Source: Spinacia oleracea
Taxonomy: Eukaryota > Streptophyta > Magnoliopsida > Caryophyllales > Amaranthaceae
Direction: 5' to 3'
DNA: 64,000 nucleotides
Assembly (NCBI RefSeq): GCF_020520425.1
Contig: NC_079492.1
Location: 37,947,542-38,011,541 of the forward strand
A model generated the notes under the pieces. It ran no database searches. It saw only the letters and a program-made list of their open reading frames with translations, and was not told where the DNA came from. The first letter of the stretch is position 1. Each line of letters begins with the position of its first letter. This document shows, piece after piece, positions 45,182-56,345 of the stretch. Made by a program: the position numbers and the translations under genes.

Positions 45182-45646
45182 TCAATCGTGTTGGTGTCTT
45201 GTTTCAATATGGTCACAAACCCAGTTGACGTAATTTTGGCGATAATCCTCCACTCAAACATAAATGAAAAAACTAAAAATGCAACAATAAATTTGGTGAG
45301 AATCGACCCCAGGTCTGGAAACCAAAATAGTCTAGATACCCGGTAGATGTTATAGCCTTTAGCTTAAACACAAACCGTGATTTAAACTAGATGTATTGAA
45401 AGCTTAAATCCTTAATGCTTTCCAATTAACTATCAAGCCAAACATTACAAAAATGGAAGATTGCACATTTGCACACTACTATTTCAAAGCCATGGTTGGT
45501 ATCTAAAGCCACACCTATATCACACATTCCTACCTACTAGTATTACATCCCGCAATATAATCCCTATACACTCTTTCAAGACTAAATGAAAGATCATGGA
45601 AAACGATACAAAATAGATATAAATCCCACCCATATTCGAGGGATTA
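45182..45646. other. 3' flank of the DUF506 gene
   Basis: Single-copy-looking AT-rich DNA between the B LTR and the stop codon of the minus-strand gene. It should include that gene's 3' UTR and polyadenylation region. No other feature was seen. Confidence 0.4.
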
Positions 45647-48596
45647 TTACACGACTGAAACGGCTTTCCTATGCATATCCATCAATGCCATTGTTAGCAT
45701 AGAAGACGCCCTAGCCGGTTTGCTCGTTCTGTTCGAGTATGAGCCATTTGATGGTGCATTGGCCTCCTCTTTTCTCTCATAACTGGTGCTAAACCACTTT
45801 GCTTGCATGTATTTTTGCTTCCTCCATGGCCCCATATGCATTTTCTTATCCTTCATGCATTTCTTGGCGGCCGCGCACAAAATTTTGATTAAAGCCTTTA
45901 GTCTTTCGTTTTTCCCTACAAAAACCTCGGGCAAGCGACTGACTAATTGGTTATAATCGTCGCTTGCTCTAGCCATCTCAAAGTCCGCTCTGAAACTTAG
46001 TTCGACTATCACCTTTACTTCTCCCTTTTTCGAGCTTGAATTGTCTACTACATCAATGAATGTATGTTCACCTATAGATGAAAATGAGTAGCACCAAATT
46101 TAGATGAAAATTTCCACCAGCTTAAGATATGAAGTTATAGAAAAAATAATCATGGTAATCCAAGTGTTAACATTTTCGAAAATGATAAAGGTCGTGTCAC
46201 AAGGATGACATTTTATGCTTATGTGCCATGATTTAAATTGAAAACTTAAATACTTTCTCCGTCCCAGATTAGTTATTACACTTACCTTTTTCGTCCGTTT
46301 CAGATTAGTTGTTATACTTCTAAATTAGAAATGACCCCACAATTATTATATTGTCTCTCTCTTTCCACAACTAAATATTATCGCAACTCGCGACCTTTAT
46401 CAGTACGGCATCACCCATGCTAACATGTTTCTCTAAGGGTCACGACTTAAAACATTTTTCATAATCAAAAGAACGTACACAGAATACTAAAAAGTATTTT
46501 ACAAAATAGCATTCACTTAAACCAAATCAGACCAGTCCTTATTTTCCCCCTTCGGTTGAACTAGGGGAGGCGAAGGGGTATTTCGCTTGATTCATGGAAG
46601 ACAAAAGCCTAACATATTAGCCTTTATTTTAAAGCATATTTAAATTGTGGCTCAATAGTCAAATCAATCCTACTCAACTTACGTTGGATCTACATCTTAG
46701 TCCAAAAAGATCTATTTAGAGATTAAGAAATTCGGGGAGTAACAACCAACGAACAACTTGCTAATGTCGTCCCATCTGTGAGAAACATATTCCTTTCTTC
46801 AAATTGATGGACCAAAGTATAAAGACAAAGGAGGAAAAAGAAAGAAAAATTAAAAAATCTATTTTTGTGATTGTCATCATGGTACGTTCGCTTGAAAATT
46901 TAGCCAACTAATTGTTTTAAAATCAGTGTTTACTAAGGAACTAAACGAAAAAAAATCATTTGATTTATGATTAACTTTTAGCTTTCGCCTATATATCTAT
47001 CTACTTTTCAATTCCCGCAGTCCTTGTTTCGATGTTTCTATTAAAAGGATATTTCCAAATATAAAAAAATAAGACTAGTTACATGTACGAGTATACCATC
47101 CTTGAATGAGATCTATACCAAATCACCAATTAGTCCACCTTATGAATTAGAGGCAACATTAGAGGCAGGTAGACCAGTAAAATTTTATCCAAAACTTGTT
47201 AAGAAAACCTATCAAATGAGTCAAATGACACATACCCAGCTCATTAATAACTTAAAAAACACTAAAATCTCCTAACTTTAATTTTGACCATTAAATGCAT
47301 TGACTAATTAAGCTCTATTCTCTTCGCCTTATTTTTATTACTTATTAGATCAGATTAGAAAAATTAGATCAGATCATAACATATAGAAAAAGTAAAAATG
47401 TTCGTATCACATAAGACATCTAGACAAATTAGACTAGACTAAGTGAATAGAAAACAGTGTCAAACAAGTGATATTATTAATTTCGGATGGAGAGAGTTTA
47501 AGATCAAATGTTCAAATGCAACACGAACAACTAAAATAAACAAGGTACTCTGTATGAAGTATGAATTTTTACCTGAAGGAATATCCGGTGAACTTCGCCA
47601 TTTAGTCCGGCAAATGGCACTGTTGTAACCGGCATTCCGGAGCCTACAAGACACCTCCCTCATCAAGCAACTTCGGCAATTGTTGTCGGCCACCGCTTTG
47701 CCACATTTACAATAATGCCCTTGAACTTGTAACTCTTTCAATGCCTCTTTTGTCACATTTCTCATTCCTGTTTCTAAGGATGTCGTACGGCACAATGTTG
47801 CCTGTAACAATTTATCATACAAAATCAAAGTTAACTTCAGATTTACAAACGTCTAATTATGCACAAAATAAAATTTATCTCACTTTTCTTTTTAAAGATT
47901 TCAAATAGGGAAATTGTATACATATCCCGTTAAAAGTCATTACCTTTATTCCTTTTTATTTTTCTTTAGGTATTCCGGTCTAGGTGTATTATTTTAATCT
48001 TTTCGACGGAGTAATAATGAAATAATTTAACTAAATCAAACATTAACTTCATGATTGAAGCATAATTTTGTCTTGAATTCCTAAATTAAAAATTTAAAAT
48101 TTAACCCTATGACATAGACTGATTTTAACAACAAAGGTACTTTAGAAAACATATTAACTACTTTTGTTTCGTTTGTGTAGGGAGTTTTGCGGTTTTCCTA
48201 ATCAAACAAGACTTTTTCATATAGGAATTAGGAAATAAATCCATGAAATTAACAAAAACACCCAAAAAAATTAAATAATACCAAATATTTATATAAAAAA
48301 AGTACCTGTAAAAGATTATGCTGATTTTCCCAAAAAGTCTTATTTTCTTCAAATCTATTCCCAGAATCCTCTTCCTCTTCTTCCTCATCGAAAATAGCAT
48401 CACCCTCTTGGTGATAGCCTTCATTACTCGTCGTACTCTCAAGCGACCCCTCCAAAAACCCAAACACCGAATCCGACGAACTAACCGCTAACTCGTCGTA
48501 AAACTCCAACTTCTCATCACCAACGGAATTCTCATACGCCAACATCCGGCGCCCCACGGCCACCGGAACCCTCCCCGGAGGTCTAGTAATAGCCAT
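45647..48596 (-). CDS. DUF506 (PDDEXK-like, PF04720) family protein, three exons
   Basis: The exons are 48306-48596, 47573-47801 and 45647-46071, joined by introns of 504 and 1501 bp with GT/AG borders in phases 0 and 1. The product is 314 residues with no internal stop. Residues 43-50 (SVFGFLEG) and an acidic run at 70-77 lie in exon 1. Exon 2 is Cys-rich (CKCGKAVADNNCRSC) and has GYNSAICRTKW at about 155-165. Exon 3 has IDVVD, the VELSFRADFEMAR block (about 196-208), LPEVFVGKNERL and GPWRKQKYMQAKW (about 254-266). These are the family's conserved blocks in the usual order and at usual length. The family is plant-specific and of unknown biochemical role, with a predicted nuclease-like fold. 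This is the only intact host gene in the window. Confidence 0.9.
46249..46335. mobile_element. Possible Stowaway-like MITE remnant in intron 2
   Basis: TACTTTCTCCGTCCCAGATT, then GTCCGTTTCAGATTAG, resembles Stowaway terminal sequence (CTCCCTCCGTCCC). I could not pair it with a matching opposite end, though GGGGAGTAAC occurs near 46735. Confidence 0.35.
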
Positions 48597-48650
48597 CAAT
48601 ACAATTACCAAATTAAAGCACACGTGTATATATACTAGAGGCAAGGGGAG

Positions 48651-48676
48651 AAAGAAAGAAAGAGAGAGAGAGAGAT
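48651..48676. repeat. (GA)n/(CT)n tract in the 5' UTR of the DUF506 gene
   Basis: AAAGAAAGAAAGAGAGAGAG-like run about 60-80 bp upstream of the ATG. Read on the gene strand it is a CT-rich leader, common in plant 5' UTRs. Confidence 0.8.
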
Positions 48677-48736
48677 ATATTGTTGTAGGTTTATGTATTT
48701 TTGTTTACCACAAATTAATGTGTATTTTTGTGATCG

Positions 48737-48746
48737 TTATATATAA
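48737..48746 (-). promoter_or_regulatory. TATA box of the DUF506 gene
   Basis: TTATATATAA about 140-150 bp upstream of the ATG at 48596, followed on the gene strand by the CT-rich leader. This is a good position for a plant core promoter. Confidence 0.6.
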
Positions 48747-48836
48747 GGCGAGGGGATGATTAGAAAGTGGGTCCCATGATTTGGAGCAACATGTCGCCGC
48801 GCGTATAAGGTGAAGTATAGAGTAGACAGCTAAGGT

Positions 48837-48844
48837 CCACGTCA
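48837..48844 (-). promoter_or_regulatory. ACGT-core element (possible bZIP site) upstream of the DUF506 gene
   Basis: TGACGTGG on the gene strand, about 95 bp upstream of the TATA box. ACGT cores of this kind bind bZIP factors. Motif match only. Confidence 0.3.
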
Positions 48845-49615
48845 GACTGTTTACTCAATAATTTCCATTCCACCTCCTTTTTAGTTTTGGATATACTTTT
48901 TATCGGTTTTTTGATATGCTCGAATATTCTCAATTCTTACCTTTTTCTTAGGTTTTATCCTTGTTTCATTGATCCTATTTTTAAACTTGTTCTTTTTTAG
49001 GGGGGGAATCGAGTTGGAATATTTTTAAGAAATGCCTTGGATTTTCTTTTTTTTTTGTAATATTTTATCCGTTCTTGTAGTATGAACTATACAGTAACAG
49101 TTTGGATGACTCATTTATTGATGCACAAATTTGATTTTAAATATATAGATGCGATATGTGTGAAAATATATTAAAAAATAAATTATTATTTTTTTGTTAA
49201 ATAGAGAGATTATATTAATACCAAACATTATTTGTAAAATTTCTCCACGGAAAAAGTAGATATCAAAATAATTAGGATATATTATTATTACGGAGTATAT
49301 TTGTTTGATTGAATTTTATTATTTTAAAATTTAATTTGAAATAGTATGATTTATTCGTGACAATATAAAAATATGGCATAATAACATTCTTGAAAGAAAA
49401 AATAAATTATGTGATTAATAAGTAGTATATTTGGCTGCTAAAATGTTTGATTGTGACTTTCCTTTTCTGTTTTTGAATTTTTTTATGTTGTGATTACATC
49501 CGATTAACTAGTTAATATTCTTTTATGCCTTTTAATTTTATTTTACAATTAATGTTAAATAATTGATAAGTAGTACGAAGTATTAAATTTGAATGCATAC
49601 TTTTTTTTTTATATC
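48845..49615. other. AT-rich intergenic DNA
   Basis: No gene was recognised. Short Stowaway-like words (ACGGAGTA near 49282) suggest old MITE debris. It ends at the LTR of element G. Confidence 0.5.
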
Positions 49616-50062
49616 TGTTCGGGCTCCCCTGTGGGACCCATCTTTTTACACAAATTACCACAATACCCTCCTAGGGGAAATTAATACAAATACCCTCGAA
49701 GACAAACCCCTAGGTGGGCTCAGACCAGAGCTCAGGGGCCCATATCTCAGCCTCCTACAGGCCCAAGATTTCACACCCCTACACTTGCCCATATTTACTA
49801 ATAATGTCATCCTGCATTACTATAAATATGTCTCACCTAATCATTACTCAGGTAGGTAACTATTCCCACACTGACTCTCTCACTACTTTCTCTCTCTACG
49901 AGGACTGACTTGAGCGTGGGAGAGGGTTTTCTCGGGAACCCCCCCGAGCCAGTTTACGTTTGCTCCCTTTTGTAGGAAAACGACAGCCGATTGGAGGAAA
50001 ATAACAGCCAGGTTGACGAGTCTTCCCCTATTTTCACACTTAGCAATTTCTTCGCAGAAACA
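49616..50062 (+). repeat. Element G 5' LTR
   Basis: It starts TGTTCGGGCTCCCCTGTGGG and ends CGCAGAAACA. A TATAAATATG box is near 49820. The borders are set by TG...CA and the adjacent primer site; no second copy is in view. Confidence 0.65.
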
Positions 50063-50063
50063 G

Positions 50064-50082
50064 TTGGCGCCATATGTGGGGA
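50064..50082 (+). promoter_or_regulatory. Primer binding site of element G
   Basis: TTGGCGCCATATGTGGGG directly after the LTR, the same class as in element A. Confidence 0.75.
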
Positions 50083-50097
50083 AGTCAATTACAAGCC

Positions 50098-51040
50098 ATG
50101 GTTAACACTCGAAGAACCATGCAACACTCCTCCTCTCATCGATCAGAGTCCCATCTCAATTACATGTTGATGCCTACTTCGAAGAACGGAGATGATCACG
50201 ATGGTGATCAGGACCATGAGAATCAACAGCCCCATGTCGAAGGTCACCCTGAGAACTTGGTCACCCGAAAGGATCTAGAGCATTTGGCTTCTCAAGTCAA
50301 TGAGGCTATCCACAACCTCCAAGGAATGGTAGAAGGACCTTCAAGGAAACATCCAAACCACCCTACCAGCTCAAAGGTGAGCACAACATCTCATACCATC
50401 CACAGGGCACAGCCTCGAAGTGTGATGGACAGGCTAGGTGACAGGGGTGGGGCACAACCTCGCCCTCGCCAATCAAGCAGTCAAGATGCACGCCGGGTAA
50501 TTGAAGATCGACAGCTGCACAGAGGAGACCTTGATGCTCAAGACCTCTTGCACAGGAGGCGCCTCAAACAAGCCAGAGAAGCCATCAGGAATGATAGGAT
50601 CACCCGAGGTCTACCCCCCTCTAGTGCCAAGACTACGACCTTCGCACGAGACCACCCCACTCCTTCAAATCCAGTCAGACCGATCGAGGTCAGCTCCCGA
50701 AGGACATCTCTCAGGAGGCACTCACCTTCTCCCACAAGGAGACGTCACTCACCCCCTAGCCGGGCTAGAGGCCATTCCCCCAGGACAAGGGTTTCACTCC
50801 CCGATCAACAGTCAGGGGCTCATTCATCCTCTCATTGCCCTAGGTATCGTTCACCCTCAAGAATAGGAAGGAGCCCTCCACGCCGTGAGAGAACATACTC
50901 GCCTCTCCTAGAGAGTAGAGGTAGGCATACCTCCCCAAGGGGAAGATGGGACTCCCCTCCATCAAAAACTGATAGGCACATGCATACCTCCTCATTGCAA
51001 GAGGCTCTCACTCCCTTCTCCCAAGAAATAATGAACACCC
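50098..51040 (+). pseudogene. N-terminal Gag of element G (Arg/Ser/Pro-rich, truncated)
   Basis: It starts at the ATG 50098 (MVNTRRTMQ), 16 bp after the primer site; an upstream in-frame ATG at 50074 overlaps that site. About 314 residues are dominated by Arg, Ser, Pro and His, with repeated RRHSPSPTRRRHSPPSR and SPPRRERTYSP words like RS-domain proteins. The end (LTPFSQEIMNTLKE) is where the conserved Gag core should begin. The frame is open until D cuts it at 51041. Likely a Tat-lineage gag; function of the basic head unknown. Confidence 0.65.
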
Positions 51041-51245
51041 TGAAGGAAATAATGCCCTTGGTCCAAGTATGCATTCTATGTTAAGTCTAATAAATGCGGT
51101 TCAGTATTAATTAACAAGTTAATAATTCAGTGAGATCAAGTGAGCTGAATGCCTAGCTAGTGGCCGCTTCAGTTCAAGTGGAATTAATGATATTAATCCA
51201 CAGCTTACTCTTGACTGAACCCGCACTAGTAGAAAAAACCCTTAT

Positions 51246-51620
51246 TGCAGCGGGCTTTTAGACCCCTGTTGCAGCGTACATCGTATGCTGCAACTGGGGG
51301 GCTTGCAACAAGTCTGAACTTGTTGCAGCGTACAATGTTCGCTGCAAAAAGTGATTTGTTGCAGCGGGCTTTTAGATGTACGCTGCAACAAGTGCCAAAA
51401 AATTGGCAAAATTTTGGACTTGTTGCAGCGTACATATATATGTACGCTGCAAAAGACTCAACTTTTTGCAGCGTACATTTATTTGTACGCTGCAACAAGT
51501 CTGAATTACTCAATTTTTTGCAGCGTACATTTATTTGTACGCTGCAACAAGTCTGAATTTTTACGAAATTTTTTTCCCTTGTTGCAGCGTACAACATATA
51601 TGTACGCTGCAAAAAAGCAC
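51246..51620. repeat. CACTA-2 left subterminal palindromes
   Basis: Seven units of the form TTGCAGCGTAC...GTACGCTGCAA, each a near-perfect palindrome of about 27-32 bp with an AT loop. They would bind transposase in CACTA elements. Open frames across the array are an artefact of the repeat. Confidence 0.88.
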
Positions 51621-52073
51621 TTTTGGCGGGAAAATTCTAATTTTGTTTAGGGATACCTAGAGTGCCTTGCACCAAATATAGAAACCTGTCAAAACAATAA
51701 TAGAATAACGCAACCTGTATAACAAATATAAAAACAACAACTGGAGTTTTGTATACTATATATCCCAAAACCAAAGTGCACATATTACATTTAAATATAT
51801 GTTCCAATTTCAACATAAACATACATTTTAATATAAAATTTATTCTATAACAATTAAACCAACTCGATCAAGCGCGCTAAAGCCAATAATAAATACTTGC
51901 TGGTAAAAAACTTAGCCCATTGCTCACGAACCACATCAAATTCCTCGCATAAGGCGCAATCCTCGGAGTGTAGACCTTTACAAAAACAGAAATTTAAATT
52001 AAACATTAGATTAAATACAAATTAAATATCACATTTTAACATTCAAGAAACTAACGACAATGTCCTAATAGTC

Positions 52074-53095
52074 TAAAATGAGTCCTTAGGTTCTTTAGTT
52101 CAAAGTTGGGAGCGAAAATGTCATTTTAGCCTAAATATGACCTATAACGACCCAATGAGCCTATAGGTGCATAAATAGATTGGAACGAGTCTTAGATCGT
52201 TAAAATTATGCATCTTAAACATGTAATAAGTTTTAAATGAGTCCTTAGGTTCTTTATTTTAAAGTTGGGAGCGAAAATGCCTTATTTTAGCCTAGATATG
52301 ACCTATAACGATCAAACAAGCATTAAATGGGTATAAGTAGATTAGAATAAGTCCTAGAAACTCAAAACTAAGCTTATTAATCATATAATAATTTAAAAAT
52401 GAGTCCTTAGGTTCTTAAGTTCAAAGTTGGGAGCGAAAATGTCATTTTAGCCTAAATATGACCTAAAACGACACAATGAGCCTTAAATGGGCATAAATGG
52501 ATTGGAATGAGTCCTAGAAAGTTAAAACTAGAATATAAAACATTTAGTAGGTTTAAAATGAGTCCTTAGGTTCTTTAGTTCATAGTTGGGAGCGAAAATG
52601 TCATTTTAGCCTAAATATGTCCTATAACGACCAAACAAGCCTTAAATGTGTATAAGTAGTTAGAATAAGTCTTAGAAACTTAAAACTAAGCATATTAAAC
52701 ATGTAATAAGTTTAAAATAAGTCCTTAGGTTCTTTATTTTAAAGTTGGGAGCGAAAATGCCTTATTTTATCCTAAATATGACCTATAACGATAAAACAAG
52801 CATTAAATATGCATAAATAGATTAGAATAAGTCTTAGAAACTTAAAACTAAGCATATTTATCATATAATAAGTTTAAAATGAGTCATTAGGTTCTTAAGT
52901 TCAAAGTTGGGAGCGAAAATGGCACTTTAGCCTAAATATGACCTATAACGACACAATGAGCCTTAAATATGCATAAATGGATTGGAATGAGTTCTAGAAA
53001 GTTAAAAATAAGCATATAAAACATTTAGTAAGTTTAAAATGAGTCCTTAGGTTCTTTAGTTCATAGTTTGGAGCGAAAATTTCATTATAATAATA
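52074..53095. repeat. About 160-bp tandem repeat with three-unit higher-order structure
   Basis: Seven units start near 52079, 52238, 52398, 52559, 52716, 52879 and 53040, each beginning GAGTCCTTAGGTTCTT or a close variant. Units 1, 4 and 7 have TTTAGTTCAAAG or TTTAGTTCATAG. Units 2 and 5 have TTTATTTTAAAG and ATGCCTTATTTTA. Units 3 and 6 have CTTAAGTTCAAAG and GATTGGAATGAG. The order is thus ABC-ABC-A with a period of about 480 bp. Confidence 0.85.
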
Positions 53096-53379
53096 GTGAG
53101 ACATTTATCGAAATAGAACTGTAAAAACCAATATGGAACAAATAAAAATGAAAGTCTAAAAAAGTAATTTGGGACATAGGGAGTTTTTTTTTTTTTTTTA
53201 AAAGTGATGATAGTGTTCCAACCATAAAAAAGTTCCCATTTACAAGAAAGTTGCATTCGCAAAAAGGAGGCAGAAAAGCAAGTGGTGAGAACATAAAATA
53301 GAAAAGACCATGACAATGACTAAGGTTATCCTGTAGCAAATATCAGGGGAAAGGATATACAAGTAATAAGGAAACGAAC

Positions 53380-53497
53380 CTCCAATGGAAAATATTCCAG
53401 CATTATTTATTAGTACATGCAAAGGTCCTAATCCTGCATTCCAGGCTTCTGCAAATTGCGCAACAGAGTCCAAAGATAGCAAATCAAGTTCCATAAC
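53380..53497 (-). pseudogene. Captured FEY-like short-chain dehydrogenase, second exon
   Basis: The exon is bounded by TTTGTAG| and |GTTCGT. It encodes MELDLLSLDSVAQFAEAW and GPLHVLINNAGIFSIG. The NNAG motif is the nucleotide-fold signature of the SDR family, and the wording matches plant FEY (FOREVER YOUNG)-type reductases as I recall them. It lies downstream of 54080-54200 on the same strand with an intact intron between, so two neighbouring exons were captured together as genomic DNA. Confidence 0.75.
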
Positions 53498-54079
53498 CTA
53501 CAAAGGAAGGATTAAAAGCTAATCTTTCAGCAACGAAGTAGTGTTGGATGTAAAATGAGACTTCTATCTTTTCTCTCCCCCATTTATAGGGAAGAAAAAC
53601 ATAAAGTCCTCTAATTAGTTGCTCGTACTAAAACCCCAGAATATCATACATGCCAACGATGAAAAAGTTGAATTAACACATATTCAGTAGCACATAAAAA
53701 GGGTGGCAAACAAAAACAATGAGAAAGAATTAATTTACATATATGCAATGTTTCACAATAAAACGAACTGTCAACGATGTCATTGTTTGACTCAACTTAT
53801 TGCCTGACTTATCTGAACGTATTTAAAATTATCAGAAATTATTTGAACTTGTTTAAAAGTATCTGAAATTGCTTCTTTGTTTGTGAAATTGTCTGAAATT
53901 GTATGAAAAAACCTCATTTTATTTGAATTTGTCTGAACATGTTTTGTTGAAATAAAACGAAAACATTAAAAAACATGTAACCAAACAGGGTGTCGGTGTC
54001 ATACCAATTACCTGGATAACAGAAACAAGAAACTTCCCTGGACATAATGTCTAAGACAAATCAAACAAGTTCTTAGTAC

Positions 54080-54200
54080 CTCAATATTTAGAGGAAGGCC
54101 TTTCCCAGACCAGTCAGTTTACCATTTTTGGATCAGCTCATTAGCTGCTTTAGGATTCCTCACAGCCATGACAACATGTGCACCAGACTCTGCCAGTTGC
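54080..54200 (-). pseudogene. Captured FEY-like SDR, upstream exon with a stop
   Basis: The exon lies between ATCTTTAG| and |GTACTAAG. It encodes QLAESGAHVVMAVRNPKAAN, then ELIQKW, a TAA, and TDWSGKGLPLNIE. The TAA stands where a Gln codon is expected, a single C-to-T change. Together with the absence of the rest of the enzyme, this makes the copy a pseudogene fragment. Confidence 0.75.
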
Positions 54201-55320
54201 CTAAAGATATAACAAAACAATCACACGGTAAGAAAGTGATCCTTGGGTCATTTGTTCAGTGATTCTTAGCTCATTTATTCAAGTATAGAGTCTACAGTAG
54301 TATTTCTAGAGTAAAAAACATTGAATATAATTCACTATGTATATACTGACACCAATTCACCAATAACAGTTGAAGGTATGGGTCTGATTCCCGCAATCCC
54401 ACCTCCATCACTTGCCTCTCCATCGCCATTTCCCATCCATCCCCCATGTCATATTACCACAGATAAGCACACAATGAAAACAAAAGGAAATTACATACTG
54501 CCTAGGACTAGGGGACTCCAACAGTCAAACAGCCTGAGCATGTACACCTTGTTATCTTAAAGAACAAGTTATCATTTCTCTTACTACAAGAAAATCAACC
54601 TTATCCATACACCTACCATATTGCAACCGGATTAGGTACTTATGGAACTGAAAGTCCTAAATTCTGAAATTATGCACAGCAAAGATTAACATATTTTACA
54701 TCTAGTTCACAGAACCAGCTCAGAGAAGGCAAGTGAAAGAAGAAACATTAAAACTGAAATACAGGAAAATTATGATCTCTTACCCTTCATACTGCGATAT
54801 TGCCAATATTAGCAAATTTGCTATCCTCATAAATAAGGGATCCACCCATTGCTGTCTCAACCCACAAATCTTCTGCCAATTTCACACAATTGTACCAATT
54901 TGTCACGAAATTCAGTAAAAGAAAACAAAAACTAGATCAAATCGTCCTACAAAAATTAGATTAAATCAACAACTCTCAAACGAACTGGACAGAACAAATA
55001 TTACACAGAACACATTTCCACAAATCACGATCGTGCATCTATGATTAAAACCCCAAAAAAATCATTTGGAAGTATCTTATACTTAACAAACCCAAAAAAA
55101 ACCCAATCATTCGAACACACCCTAAAAGAACTCAATCATTCGAACAAACCCTAAAAAAAACCAATCATTTCCCCCAAACAATTAACGAAATGGACCAAAA
55201 ATAATAGGTATACACCAACATACAAAAAGTTGCTAAATCAACTCCAGATCTGGCGATTTGAACCATACACAAACCCCAACACCACAGACATGTTAATTGA
55301 CGAATAGATTAGAAATATAC
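54201..55320. other. CACTA-2 interior, intron-like
   Basis: AT-rich with no recognised coding sequence. It lies upstream (on the minus strand) of the SDR exons and probably represents intron DNA of the captured or chimeric gene. Short CAATCATTCGAACAAACCC-type words repeat near 55090-55170. Confidence 0.4.
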
Positions 55321-55625
55321 CTGTGCAATCGACGACGTTTCTTACGAATTGAGATAGCAAAGACAAACGAACTATAGGAGGAGATAGAGTCTGGATATAG
55401 CTTAGTTTTCCGAGCAGGGAATGACTTCGCCGGTTGTTTTTTCGAGTAGGGAACCACCAGTGAGAGGCGAGGAAGTTAAATAGACTCTTGCTGGAGTACC
55501 ACCGGCGACGGGCGACACCCAGCGGCGACGACCACTGGTGAGAACCACCGGCGAGAAGCAGGGTAAGCCGAGAGAAGAAGAAGGGAGTACTGAGAGTACG
55601 TGGGATATTCGCTGCTATGAGATTT
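55321..55625 (-). other. Exon-like 5' segment in CACTA-2
   Basis: On the minus strand a CT-rich, higher-GC segment ends at a plausible donor (TTGCACAG|GTATAT, about 55320). It looks like a first exon or 5' UTR. With the SDR exons downstream it may form a chimeric transcript. No protein was recognised. Confidence 0.4.
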
Positions 55626-55679
55626 GAGATAGAAATGTTTGGTCTGAGTTAAAGTTGCAGCGAAAAAAATTTACAAATA

Positions 55680-55890
55680 TGTTATTGCAGGGGGCTTTTA
55701 CCATGTACGCTGCAAAATAAAAGGCCTATTGCAGGGGGCTTTTATTATGTACGCTGCAAAAATCTCTTTTGCAGGGGGCAATTAATTTGTACGCTGCAAC
55801 AACCCTTTAAAGGGTTTGACCCGCATTGACCGACTGGTTGTTGAAGCGTATTAATACTTGTACGCTGCAACAAGGGGGTTGCAACAAGGG
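55680..55890. repeat. CACTA-2 right subterminal repeats
   Basis: Four units of TTGCAGGGGGC...GTACGCTGCAA mirror the left array but have GGGGGC in place of GCGTAC on one arm, so the palindromes are less perfect. Confidence 0.82.
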
Positions 55891-56039
55891 TTTTTTCTAC
55901 TAGTGCCGTAGGGTCACACAAATAGTACGTAAACGGATCAAGTATTTAATGGCATTAAATACTCCATCTATGGATATTCGGAATCGACGGATCTTGGTTT
56001 CAGTGGGAGCTGAGATCGTCACATGCAAGAAATGAATAC

Positions 56040-56345
56040 TCCGGAAACGATGATATTGCCGGAAACGGAAATATGGATCGTATCGGAAATATAAATATTA
56101 TCCAAGTCGTAGATGTTGCCGGAAACGGAAACATGGTACGTATCGGGAAATATTATCGGAAATGGAAATATTGCCGGAATCGAAAATATTGCCGGAAACG
56201 GAAATATTGTCAGAATCGGAAATATTATCGGAATCGGAAAATAATTCCGGAAACGGAAATATTTGTTCGAAACGGAAATTAATTCCGGAATCGAAAATAT
56301 TAAATATTGTTCGTATCGGAAATAAATTCCGGAATCGGGAATTTA
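56040..56345 (+). repeat. Pseudo-periodic GGAAACGGAAATATT tract in D LTR
   Basis: Words of about 12-24 bp such as CCGGAAACGGAAATATT and CGGAATCGGAAATATT repeat with variations across about 300 bp. The same tract appears inverted at 18890-19160 in the D2 copy. Confidence 0.85.

Larger units (their letters stand above)
49616..51040 (+). mobile_element. Element G: 5' end of a Ty3/gypsy element, cut by D
   Basis: A 447-bp LTR (49616-50062), a TTGGCGCC-type primer site and the start of a gag ORF are present. The rest of the element is displaced beyond the right edge by insertion of copia element D at 51041. Possible D target duplication: CACCC at 51036-51040. Confidence 0.75.
51224..55905. mobile_element. 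CACTA-2: CACTA transposon with captured SDR gene pieces
   Basis: Ends are CACTAGTAGAAAAAACCCTT on both termini (inverted), with target duplication CCG at 51221-51223 and 55906-55908. The related LTR at 18771-19467 has the uninterrupted ACCCGTAGGG site, proving the insertion. Subterminal arrays of TGCAGCGTAC/GTACGCTGCA occupy both ends. No transposase was seen in 4682 bp. Confidence 0.92.

Noticed and set aside
51245..51650. Overlapping open frames of about 100 codons on both strands at the left end of CACTA-2
   Set aside because: They run through palindromic subterminal repeats; the peptides are just translations of the repeated word (CSVHL, AAYIY, RCNK).
53056..53339. Minus-strand hydrophobic frames that look like membrane proteins
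   Set aside because: They consist of intron and T-rich repeat sequence downstream of the SDR exon donor site; poly-Lys comes from an A-run.
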